Part shown: positions 1-9,165 of the stretch, piece by piece | Numbering within the stretch: the stretch's first letter is position 1 | How the letters are laid out: every line of letters begins with the position of its first letter | Notes under the pieces: model-generated | Database searches by the model: none | What the model saw: the letters and a program-made list of their open reading frames with translations, nothing else | Told to the model about the DNA's origin: nothing | Position numbers and translations under genes: made by a program | NCBI GenBank assembly: GCA_017476545.1 | Contig: JAFUZP010000031.1 | Location: forward strand, 1-32,097 | Reading direction: 5' to 3' | Source: Alloprevotella sp. | Lineage (GTDB): Bacteria > Bacteroidota > Bacteroidia > Bacteroidales > Bacteroidaceae | DNA: 32,097 nucleotides

Positions 1-26
1 CTTCCTTCCTTCCTTCCTTACTTACT
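1..26. repeat. CTTC/CTTA tetranucleotide repeat
   Basis: The window opens with four to five CTTC units that decay into CTTA units, a period-4 microsatellite of about 26 bp. It is cut by the window edge, so its full length is unknown. The remainder of the 171-bp upstream region is GC-rich and shows no gene or clear promoter; TAATTTG near 145 is one base short of the Bacteroidetes -7 box. Confidence 0.7.
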
Positions 27-171
27 AATCCATACCGCTATACATATACGGGCGTGCGCCCGCATTAGCGTCCTCCTCCCCTGCGGCCGTGCCGTGCGGG
101 GAATCTGCACGTGCGGAGCGGGGAAGGCCTGCTGAAACTGAACCGATAATTTGCCAACTAATTAACACAAG

Positions 172-1692
172 ATGTTTATGAAGAAGTTTATCACTATTAT
201 GGCACTCGCCTGCTTAGGGGTGTTTCCAAGCCGTGCGCAGTACATCTACTTTGTGAACCTCGGTTTCTCTACCAGTGAAGACCGTGGGCCTGAATTCTTT
301 GATGAGAACTTGCGCACACCCTACAAGGGGAAAATCTCCTTCCGCGCCCCTAACCGCCTCATCTTTGAGAACGTGTACATAAGTCTCTATTGCGTTTATT
401 TGAACGCGGAGAACGTAGAAGGCTTCACCATTGAGCTGCACGGGAAAAACATTATTGAGGCACCGAGCACCAACCCCATCAATAGCAATACCTCCCTGCG
501 CTTCGAGGCGGCGGACGATGACGCTTCGCTTACCATCAGGGGCGGTTGGAGCAACAGGCAAGGCCTCTGCAACGTGACCGGCTCTGGCGACATGGAGTTC
601 ATCGGCGGGACGTATCACTTCAGTGGCTCAGATTGTGCCTTGGCTTCGCTTGTGTCTGACTATGTTGTCCACGGCGCGTTGCGTTTTGAGAACTGTACGG
701 CGACTTTGAAAGCGAATGGCGATGTCGTTTCCGGCTTCCGCTCCGTGGAGTTCGCGGGCTGCTGTATTTCCAACCCCGAGGACGTCTCTTATGCGAGTGA
801 GAGTGCTTACACGACCGCCAGCGGGGAGAAGGTGAAGGAGATGGGCATTGAGCCGGGATTTGACCTCTACGTTGGGGGTAGGCAGGTGACTCGGACGAAT
901 GCTGGTGACGTGCTCGGTACGGGCAAAGTCCGCTACGATGACGCTACCAAGACGCTCACGCTGGACGGCGGCGACTATATCATGGGAAAGGGAGACAGCA
1001 GCGCGCGAGAGAAGCAATACGGCATCTGCAGCCACATTGACGGCCTGACCATCATTGTGACCGACACCACCTACGTGAGCCAATCGCTGAACCCCAGTGC
1101 CTCCAAGGTGGCCGGCCTTGGGCTCTTCGGCAACACAACCATTACGGGCTCGGCCGCCCTGCTCTGCGGCGGCTATGACAGCGGCATCACCGTTGGCTAC
1201 AGCTCCGCGCTGACCGTGGATGGCAACGTGACCCTGACGGGCATGGACGGCCAGTACGGCATCTCGGGTTCTACGCGCACCGAGTCGGGCGTCGTCCTCT
1301 TCAACGCCGGTCTCACCGTCAGGGGCGGGGCCACGGTGCGCGCCAAGGGCACCAAGCAGAGCCTCTACGGCTTCCAGGACTTCGTGCTGGAGGACAACCA
1401 CACGGTAACGTCCCCAGATGGTGCCGTATGGAACACGTGGCACCATGCCGTGAGTTACGGCACGGGCATCACTTCCAACGACGTGAAAAACGAATTCGTG
1501 GTGATAGCCGCGCCCGCGAATCCCTGCGACCTGAACAAGGATGGCGCGGTGGACGTGTCCGACGTGACGGAGCTCGTTTCCTACGTGCTCAACCCTGACG
1601 GCAGCCACGCCACGGACTACGACCTGAACAAGGACGGCGCGGTGGACGTCTCGGACGTGACGGAGCTCGTCAGCACGGTGCTGGCGCAGTAA
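172..1692 (+). CDS. secreted protein with C-terminal dockerin-like tandem
   Basis: This 506-residue protein begins with a Sec signal peptide (MFMKKFITIMALACLGVFPS, cleavage probably after the RAQ that follows), so it is exported. ATG 178 (MKKF) is an equally plausible start. The body is rich in short Gly/Thr/Val beta-strand segments, with blocks such as LYVGGRQVT, KVRYDDATKTLTLDGG and LGLFGNTTITG. These resemble large secreted Prevotella/Bacteroides proteins and suggest a beta-solenoid or beta-sandwich fold, but I do not recognise a named catalytic domain. Residues 450-506 hold two near-identical dockerin-type I-like calcium-binding segments (DLNKDGAVDVSDVTELVS) 31 residues apart. The DNA copies (1528 and 1621, 93 bp apart) are nearly identical, which points to recent duplication. 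Such segments are common at the C-termini of Bacteroidetes surface proteins. The gene stands alone, followed by a strong hairpin. Function is unknown. Confidence 0.85.
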   Translation: MFMKKFITIMALACLGVFPSRAQYIYFVNLGFSTSEDRGPEFFDENLRTPYKGKISFRAPNRLIFENVYISLYCVYLNAENVEGFTIELHGKNIIEAPSTNPINSNTSLRFEAADDDASLTIRGGWSNRQGLCNVTGSGDMEFIGGTYHFSGSDCALASLVSDYVVHGALRFENCTATLKANGDVVSGFRSVEFAGCCISNPEDVSYASESAYTTASGEKVKEMGIEPGFDLYVGGRQVTRTNAGDVLGTGKVRYDDATKTLTLDGGDYIMGKGDSSAREKQYGICSHIDGLTIIVTDTTYVSQSLNPSASKVAGLGLFGNTTITGSAALLCGGYDSGITVGYSSALTVDGNVTLTGMDGQYGISGSTRTESGVVLFNAGLTVRGGATVRAKGTKQSLYGFQDFVLEDNHTVTSPDGAVWNTWHHAVSYGTGITSNDVKNEFVVIAAPANPCDLNKDGAVDVSDVTELVSYVLNPDGSHATDYDLNKDGAVDVSDVTELVSTVLAQ

Positions 1693-1755
1693 GGGTGGCC
1701 AAAGCCCCTCACGCTCCCACCTCAGCTGGAGGCTGGCGGATCGGTGGTAATATTA

Positions 1756-1790
1756 GCCGGTCGGCGGAGAAATATACTCCGCCGACCGGC
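1756..1790 (+). terminator. 14-bp perfect hairpin after the dockerin-like gene
   Basis: GCCGGTCGGCGGAG at 1756-1769 pairs perfectly with 1777-1790 across a 7-nt AT-rich loop (AAATATA). It lies 63 bp after the stop of the upstream gene and is probably its terminator, although no long T-run follows. Confidence 0.65.
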
Positions 1791-1802
1791 TTGCGTCATA
1801 CC

Positions 1803-1837
1803 GACCACGGCAAGTCATGTGCGGTGACCTGCCGTGG
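1803..1837. repeat. inverted half-unit and first unit of the 23-bp array
   Basis: GACCACGGCAAGTC (1803-1816) is the reverse complement, with one mismatch, of the core GACCTGCCGTGGTC of the first direct unit (about 1826-1839). The array therefore begins with an oppositely oriented unit that can form a 14-bp stem with its neighbour. Confidence 0.6.
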
Positions 1838-2099
1838 TCGTGAGGGGTGACCTGCTGTGGTCATGGGTGGCGACCTGCTGAGGTCGCGGGTGGTGACCTG
1901 CCGTGGTCATGGGTGATGACCTGCTGTGGTCATGGGTGGTCACCTGCTGTGGTCATGGGTGATGACCTGCTGTGGTCATGAGGGGTGACCTGCTGTGGTC
2001 ATGGGTGATGACCTGCCGAGGTCATGAGTGGTGACCTGCCGTGGTCATGAGGGGTGACCTGCTGAGGTCGCGGGCGGTCACCTGCCAGGTGAAAGGGGT
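1824..2099. repeat. 12-unit 23-bp tandem array, core GACCTGCYGWGGTC
   Basis: Unit starts fall at 1824, 1847, 1870, 1893, 1916, 1939, 1962, 1985, 2008, 2031, 2054 and 2077, a strict 23-bp period. Each unit is GTGACCTGCTGTGGTCATGG-like. The best conserved part is an interrupted palindrome, GACC-N6-GGTC; the 9-bp linker varies more (ATGGGTGGT, ATGAGGGGT, CGCGGGTGG). The last unit reads CACCTGCCAGGTG, where both arms have changed but pairing is preserved. The array fills the gap between two convergent genes and is not coding, since 23 is not a multiple of three. Confidence 0.9.
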
Positions 2100-2125
2100 T
2101 GGGTGCTGCCCTCCCGGATACGAAG

Positions 2126-2167
2126 TCAGGCGGGAAACCCCATGGGACGATGGGGCTTCCCGCCTGA
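2126..2167 (-). terminator. long hairpin downstream of ppdK
   Basis: TCAGGCGGGAA (2126-2136) pairs with 2157-2167, and CCCCAT pairs with ATGGGG inside it, leaving a 6-nt loop with a single internal mismatch. It starts 30 bp past the ppdK stop and is the likely terminator for the minus strand, though the T-run is poor. Confidence 0.65.
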
Positions 2168-2196
2168 TGTGATAATGGTGTAGTGGCTTCCGTCGC

Positions 2197-4920
<2,724 letters not shown>

Positions 4921-4967
4921 GAGTATTGCTAAAAATTATGTTTGTTTTTGATTTTTCTAAGTGGCCG

Positions 4968-4998
4968 CAAAGGTAACACTTTTCCCTTGAGTGAGCAA
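4968..4998 (-). promoter_or_regulatory. Bacteroidetes-type promoter of ppdK
   Basis: On the minus strand, TTG (4996-4998) lies exactly 20 bp upstream of TACCTTTG (4968-4975). This fits the Bacteroidetes sigma-ABfr consensus TTG-N19-21-TAnnTTTG, about 47 bp before the ppdK ATG. Confidence 0.8.
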
Positions 4999-5215
4999 AA
5001 ACTCGGCTCACTTTTGTTGGATTAGTGCAGAATTTAGTTTTCCGGTTCCCTTGTTGTCTGCGAAATGCGTCCCGCCGATGCGCCCTTGCCCCATACCGAA
5101 ATTATATATCGCACGCGTAGCGTGTGTGTGGCGCGCGCGTATGGCAAACCGCTTCCCCTGAGCGGGGGGAGCGGTTCGCGCTTAGCTGGCAGCAGCCCAT
5201 TGCGGGCATGGCCGC
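4999..5215. other. intergenic region between ppdK and DUF4248 gene
   Basis: No gene is seen. The region holds a small CACGC/GCGTG hairpin near 5112-5124, a short CG/GT-rich simple-sequence stretch (5111-5140), and the terminator-like hairpin listed separately. Confidence 0.6.
5147..5176 (-). terminator. hairpin downstream of the DUF4248 gene
   Basis: AACCGCT (5147-5153) and CCCC pair with GGGG and AGCGGTT (ending 5176) with one bulged base. It is about 40 bp past the stop of the minus-strand gene and is a plausible terminator for it. Confidence 0.5.
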
Positions 5216-5470
5216 CTACGTCCCGAGGTAACGGACGAAGACCTTGACTTGGGCGCGCGTGAAGCGTCGCTGTCCGTTGCGGTAGCCTTTGCTGCGCAGG
5301 GCGCGCAGCATTTCCGGGTCGCTGTTCAGCCAGCGTTTCATCTTGCGTACGCTGGCTTCAGGCCGCACGGAAGGGAAGTAGTAGCAGGCCAGTTCGCGGC
5401 AGCTGCTCGCCTGGGGCGTGCGTGCGGGACTTACGGACGTGCGGTGGCTGAGTTCTTCGGCTTTTTTCAT
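5216..5470 (-). CDS. DUF4248-family small protein
   Basis: This 84-residue protein, MKKAEELSHRTSVSPARTPQ onwards, contains the block ELACYYFPSVRPEASVRKMK and ends with GYRNGQRRFTRAQVKVFVRY. This pattern (an N-terminal tyrosine/proline helix, then a basic RRFT-x-AQV segment before the C-terminus) matches the Bacteroidetes-specific DUF4248 family, usually 70-85 residues and of unknown function. The predicted fold is helical and basic, reminiscent of small DNA-binding proteins, but that is only an impression. An upstream ATG at 5509 would add 13 residues; I prefer 5470 because the extension is not family-like. The gene stands alone with a candidate -7 box at 5565-5572. Confidence 0.7.
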   Translation of the reverse strand: MKKAEELSHRTSVSPARTPQASSCRELACYYFPSVRPEASVRKMKRWLNSDPEMLRALRSKGYRNGQRRFTRAQVKVFVRYLGT

Positions 5471-5564
5471 GGCGAAAATCTCATGGGTTGGTTGGACATG
5501 GCACCGCAACCTGCGTGTCCGGCGCGTCCCGGGGCATCAGACGCAGCCAGCCCCGGCTGACAGG

Positions 5565-5572
5565 CAAAATTA
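5565..5572 (-). promoter_or_regulatory. candidate -7 box of the DUF4248 gene
   Basis: TAATTTTG on the minus strand matches TAnnTTTG. The nearest upstream TTG (5597-5599) is 24 bp away, longer than usual, so only the -7 element is convincing. Confidence 0.45.
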
Positions 5573-5671
5573 GTTATGTGAAACGGGGACTGGAAGCAAA
5601 AAGCAAAAAACTTGCAGAAGTTTTCCTGCACCCAGGGGCCGGGCGTGTCAGCTGGCGGCAGTTTTTCCGCT

Positions 5672-5775
5672 CCTCAGGCTCGCTATTTCCTAACCCTATG
5701 GTTACGGGAAACCAACTCTGCGGTTACGGCGAACTGACCCTAGGGTTACGGGCTGCTATCCCTATGGGTATTTTC
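5672..5775. repeat. 22-bp palindromic array A (4-5 units)
   Basis: Cores begin at 5691 (TAACCCTATGGTTA), 5713 (CAACTCTGCGGTTA), 5735 (TGACCCTAGGGTTA) and 5757 (TATCCCTATGGGTA), each exactly 22 bp apart. A decayed unit (CCTCAGG) may sit one period earlier, at about 5669. The 8-bp spacers (CGGGAAAC, CGGCGAAC, CGGGCTGC) differ more than the cores. The array lies between the divergent DUF4248 and beta-barrel genes, about 100 bp upstream of the latter's promoter. Apart from the array and promoters I see nothing else in 5471-5976. Confidence 0.85.
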
Positions 5776-5877
5776 CCCGTACCGGCATTCCTGACCCGTT
5801 TTTCCACAGCGAAGTGTTCCGTTTGTCCGTTCTTTTGCCCCAAAACGCTATGAAAGAAAAATTTTTGTTAATAAAAC

Positions 5878-5908
5878 TTGCAGATTTCTGTGGAAGTCCA
5901 TAGTTTTG
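5878..5908 (+). promoter_or_regulatory. Bacteroidetes-type promoter of the beta-barrel gene
   Basis: TTG (5878-5880) is followed after exactly 20 bp by TAGTTTTG (5901-5908), an ideal Bacteroidetes promoter. It implies a leader of about 60 nt, with an AT-rich segment just before the ATG at 5977. Confidence 0.8.
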
Positions 5909-5976
5909 CAGCGTCAGAGAGATAATTTTACGGGTGGGTTGTTCCCTCCCAACGTTTAACTAAAACTAATTGAACT

Positions 5977-6504
5977 ATGAAGAAATTTTTTCTGACTATG
6001 GCTTTTGCCGTTAGTGCACTGGCAATGAATGCCCAGGGTTTCGTGGGCGGCGAACTAGGTCTGTGGCGTGACTGGCACGCAAACAGCACTGATTTCACGC
6101 TGGCTCCCGAGGTTGGTTACAATCTGTCCGACAAATTTGCCATCGGTGTGGCCCTCAATTACGGTCATTTCTACAATGACGGAGTAAAGGCGAATGGCTT
6201 CGGTGTGAATCCCTATGCACGCTATTCGTTCGTGAAGCTCGGTCCTGTCAGCCTCTTTGCCGATGGCGAATTCGCTTTCAATACGTTCAAGTTTAAAGGT
6301 GGCGGCGATGCCATGAACAGCTGGGAGATTGGTATCCGTCCGGGTGCTGCCGTAACGCTGACCAAGCACCTCTCTTTCGTTACCCACGTAGGCTTCCTTG
6401 GCTACAGGGATGCTGATGATGGAATCCGCGACATAGTGGATACGGGCTTGGGCTTTAAGTTGTCGGGCTATGACCTGACGTTCGGTCTCTACTACAACTT
6501 CTGA
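5977..6504 (+). CDS. outer-membrane beta-barrel protein
   Basis: This 175-residue protein has a clear Sec signal peptide (MKKFFLTMAFAVSALAMNAQ, cleavage after Ala-Gln) and then alternating amphipathic strands separated by Gly/Asp-rich turns: GFVGGELGLWRD, FAIGVALNYGHFYNDG, NPYARYSFVKLGPVSLFADG and YDLTFGLYYNF. The C-terminal Tyr-Asn-Phe is a typical beta-barrel last-strand signature recognised by the BAM complex. The size suggests an 8-stranded barrel of the OmpX/OMP_b-brl class. These are common in Bacteroidales and usually of unknown role. The gene is monocistronic, with its own strong promoter and a classic terminator. Confidence 0.85.
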   Translation: MKKFFLTMAFAVSALAMNAQGFVGGELGLWRDWHANSTDFTLAPEVGYNLSDKFAIGVALNYGHFYNDGVKANGFGVNPYARYSFVKLGPVSLFADGEFAFNTFKFKGGGDAMNSWEIGIRPGAAVTLTKHLSFVTHVGFLGYRDADDGIRDIVDTGLGFKLSGYDLTFGLYYNF

Positions 6505-6526
6505 CCCTCCGTCTTAACTGCGAGAA

Positions 6527-6563
6527 AATCCGCGCTCCCTTCTGGGGGCGCGGATTCTTGTTT
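6527..6563 (+). terminator. terminator shared by convergent genes
   Basis: A 13-bp stem, AATCCGCGCTCCC (6527-6539) with 6544-6556 (one G-T pair), closes a TTCT loop and is followed by CTTGTTT. It lies between the convergent beta-barrel and metallophosphoesterase genes and could serve both. Confidence 0.8.
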
Positions 6564-6581
6564 GTGGGTGTCGCCTGCGGC

Positions 6582-7667
6582 TCAGGCTCCGATGGTGGCA
6601 ACAACATACTCCGAGCGCGTACCGATGCGGAACTTACCGCCCCAGATGCCTATGCCCGAGGTGACGTAGTAGCGCGTTGAACCACGCTGGTGCATTCCGA
6701 AAGCGCACTCGTAGAGGCGGTCGGTTATCCAGGATATAGGCCATACCTGCCCGTGGTGCGTGTGTCCGCTGAACTGGAAGTCCACGTCGCAGTTCTCTGC
6801 CTGCTCCAGATTGTAGGGTTGGTGGTCGAGCAGGATGATGTAACGCTCGCGGTTCACCTCGCGCATGATACGGTCGAGCGGTTTGCGGCGCAGATTAGTG
6901 CGGTCGTCGCGTCCTACGATGCAGAGGTTGCTGCCGAGATAGACGAACTCGTCGCGCAGCAAGCGGATGCCCGCATCGGCGTAGAACTGCTCGGCACGCG
7001 GTTCGGTGGCGTAGTACTCGTGGTTGCCCAGGCAGGCATACACGGGTGCGGTGAGCCTGCGGAACTCCTCGGCGCTTCCTTCCTCAAGGAGGGGACGCAC
7101 GCTCACGTCGATAATGTCGCCTGCAATAAGGATTGCGTCCGGTCGCTCGGCGTTTACCATATCGACCCAGCGCGCCAATTCGGCCCGGCGGTTATGGAAA
7201 CCGAGGTGCAGGTCGCTCATCAGGACGATGCGGAGCGGGCGTTTCAGTTCCTTACCCGTCGTCAGGGCCAGCGCTTGGCGGTGCTTGTTGCGGTAGTGGA
7301 GGTTGCCGTAGAGGAATATCCCGCCGATGAGCAGCGCGACGAAGAGCGTCCCGCGCCAGCTGTCCTGTAGGAAACTGGCAGGGACGATGCGGAGAAGCCT
7401 GCCGGCATCAAGGACAAGGAAGACCATGGCGAGGTAGAGTAGCACGATGAGGGCGGAGGTGCCCACTTCATAGAGGGCTGTGGCGTGCTGCATGGGCAGG
7501 CGTTCGGCCGCATCAATGGCGTAGAAGGCTATCAGGCATAGGAACGTGCAGAACAGCAGCGTGCAGATCGTCGCGCTGAGCCAGCCCGGCAGCGGCAGGA
7601 TGCGGTAGATGTGCCACAGGACGTAGGCGTTGCCCAGCAGGGGGACGAGGAGGAAGAGGTACATCAT
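6582..7667 (-). CDS. membrane-anchored calcineurin-like metallophosphoesterase
   Basis: This 361-residue protein has four predicted N-terminal membrane helices (about 3-23, 31-51, 66-90, 105-122), then a cytoplasm-facing or periplasmic phosphoesterase domain. The five metal-binding blocks are visible: SDLHLG (D152, H154), AGDIID (D184), GNHEYY (N215, H216), the HQP block near 282, and GHTHHGQ (H302, H304). The layout resembles YkuE/YaeI-type enzymes, some of which act on lipid-linked phosphates; the substrate here cannot be told. It is last in the tsaB-to-rseP operon, 10 bp after rseP, which favours an envelope-related role. Two adjacent ATGs (7667, 7664) are possible starts. Confidence 0.88.
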   Translation of the reverse strand: MMYLFLLVPLLGNAYVLWHIYRILPLPGWLSATICTLLFCTFLCLIAFYAIDAAERLPMQHATALYEVGTSALIVLLYLAMVFLVLDAGRLLRIVPASFLQDSWRGTLFVALLIGGIFLYGNLHYRNKHRQALALTTGKELKRPLRIVLMSDLHLGFHNRRAELARWVDMVNAERPDAILIAGDIIDVSVRPLLEEGSAEEFRRLTAPVYACLGNHEYYATEPRAEQFYADAGIRLLRDEFVYLGSNLCIVGRDDRTNLRRKPLDRIMREVNRERYIILLDHQPYNLEQAENCDVDFQFSGHTHHGQVWPISWITDRLYECAFGMHQRGSTRYYVTSGIGIWGGKFRIGTRSEYVVATIGA

Positions 7668-7677
7668 GGCGGGGTGG

Positions 7678-9120
7678 TCAGAACACGAAGCGCATGAAGT
7701 CGTTGAAGATGGCGTAGGCCATGAGCAGGATGAGCAGTGTCATGCCGACCTGCTCCGCGCGTTCCATGAACTTGTCGCTGGGCTTACGGCGCAGGATGAC
7801 TTCGCAAAGGAGGAAGAAGGCGTGGCCGCCGTCAAGCGCGGGAATCGGGAGAATGTTCATAAAGGCGAGCATCAGCGAGATGAAGGCCGTCATTTCCCAG
7901 AAGCGGTCCCACTGCCAAGTGGCGGGGAACAGGGAGCCTATGGCACCGAAACTCCCGACACTCTTCGCCCCGTCGCGTGTGAAAAGGTACTTCAAGTCAT
8001 CCACGTAGCCGCACAGCACCTTCCATCCGTGGCTGATGCCCGCCGGGAAACTTTCGAAGAAGCCGTAGCGTACGGTTTTCTTTTCGTAGCGGGTGAAAGG
8101 ATGGTTCCACATGACACCGAGACGGAAGTCGGCATCCAGTGTGCCGCGAAGCGTGTCCACCTCGCCGGAGGTGCGGCAGACGGCAAGCGTTACCTGTCGC
8201 AGGAGCAGGGAATCGGCCGCCGTTGCATGGCTGCGTGGCGAGGTACAGCTGCCCAGCAGGGCAGGGCTGCTTTCTTCCGGGACGCTCTTGGCGGCCAGGA
8301 TGTCGCCGATGCGGGCGAGCTCATCGGTGAACTCGTTCCACGTAGCTATGGGCTTGCCGTTGAATCCCACGATGCGGTCGCCGGCCTGGATACCGAGTCC
8401 GTCGGCTGGCGACCCCGCCATGACGCTGTCCACTACGCTGGGGGCGAGTGCGAGCATGAAGGGTGGCTGCTCTTTCATCATCTCCAACATATTCAGTTCC
8501 CCGGGGAGCGGAATCTTTACCTCATGACCGGCGCGGAGCACGGTCACCTCGCGGGCTTCGCTGATGGCGCGGTAAACATCGCCTATGCTCTGGGTGTCGT
8601 CGAAGCGGGTGAAGGCTACGCGCTCCGTCCGCAGGGGGATGTCGCCGTCACGGAAGCCCAGTTGCTGCGCGCGCTCGTTGTACTTGAGCCCCTCCGTCAT
8701 GCGGTCGATGGGGACGTAGGTGTCTCCCCAAACGAATAGTACCATTGCATAAATGAACAGGGCAAGGATAAAATTCACAAAGACACCGGCTAGCATCACG
8801 ATAAGGCGCTGCCAGGCGGGCTTGGCGCGGAACTCCCACGGCTGTACGGGTTGCTCCAGTTGCTTCTTGTCCATGCTTTCGTCAATCATGCCCGCAATCT
8901 TGACGTAACCGCCCAGGGGGAGCCACCCCAGCGTGTACTGGGTGTCGCTCTTCTTGGGCTTCCATTTGAGGAGGCTGAACCAAGGGTCAAAGAAAAGGCA
9001 GAACTTCTCCACGCGGATTTTGAACAGGCGTGCGGCGAGAAAATGGCCGCCTTCGTGGAGTACGATGAGGATGCTAAAACAGAGTATCAGTTGGAGTGCG
9101 CGAATCAGAAATACTTCCAT
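7678..9120 (-). CDS. rseP: RIP metalloprotease RseP (site-2 protease, M50)
   Basis: This 480-residue inner-membrane zinc protease cleaves transmembrane substrates such as anti-sigma factors and signal-peptide remnants. The first helix carries HEGGH (H22, E23, H26), the zinc site of family M50. The conserved GWLPLGGYVKIAGM block follows. A PDZ segment (SVMAGSPADGLGIQAGDRIV) lies near residues 230-250, and the C-terminal helix has NILPIPALDGGH with the third metal ligand. It is about 30 residues longer than E. coli RseP, mostly from a low-conservation insert between the PDZ region and the last helices (about 275-320). It follows dxr by 45 bp, the common bacterial dxr-rseP order. Confidence 0.95.
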   Translation of the reverse strand: MEVFLIRALQLILCFSILIVLHEGGHFLAARLFKIRVEKFCLFFDPWFSLLKWKPKKSDTQYTLGWLPLGGYVKIAGMIDESMDKKQLEQPVQPWEFRAKPAWQRLIVMLAGVFVNFILALFIYAMVLFVWGDTYVPIDRMTEGLKYNERAQQLGFRDGDIPLRTERVAFTRFDDTQSIGDVYRAISEAREVTVLRAGHEVKIPLPGELNMLEMMKEQPPFMLALAPSVVDSVMAGSPADGLGIQAGDRIVGFNGKPIATWNEFTDELARIGDILAAKSVPEESSPALLGSCTSPRSHATAADSLLLRQVTLAVCRTSGEVDTLRGTLDADFRLGVMWNHPFTRYEKKTVRYGFFESFPAGISHGWKVLCGYVDDLKYLFTRDGAKSVGSFGAIGSLFPATWQWDRFWEMTAFISLMLAFMNILPIPALDGGHAFFLLCEVILRRKPSDKFMERAEQVGMTLLILLMAYAIFNDFMRFVF

Positions 9121-9165
9121 TGGTGCGTAGTTGTCGTTTTGGCGTTTAGTGAATGGGTATCAGTG

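Noticed and set aside
628-1608. 326-codon open frame antisense to the dockerin-like gene
   Set aside because: It is a compositional shadow of the GC-rich plus-strand gene; the product is a low-information His/Arg/Ala/Val-rich string with no family resemblance, whereas the sense frame has a signal peptide and dockerin motifs.
1824-2099. 23-bp array as a CRISPR
   Set aside because: The units are contiguous and contain no unique spacers of 25-40 bp, and no cas gene is present.
5672-5775. 22-bp arrays as CRISPR or as integron attC sites
   Set aside because: The repeated core is only 14 bp with 8-bp gaps, far below CRISPR dimensions; there is no integrase and no attC-type bulged hairpin.
5488-5853. 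121-codon plus-strand frame through array A
   Set aside because: The frame reads straight through the 22-bp repeats and the hairpin-rich leader of the DUF4248 gene; the product has no plausible protein character.
7630-8739. 369-codon plus-strand frame opposite rseP
   Set aside because: It is antisense to the conserved M50 protease and PDZ coding region; the length reflects GC-rich codon bias on the other strand.
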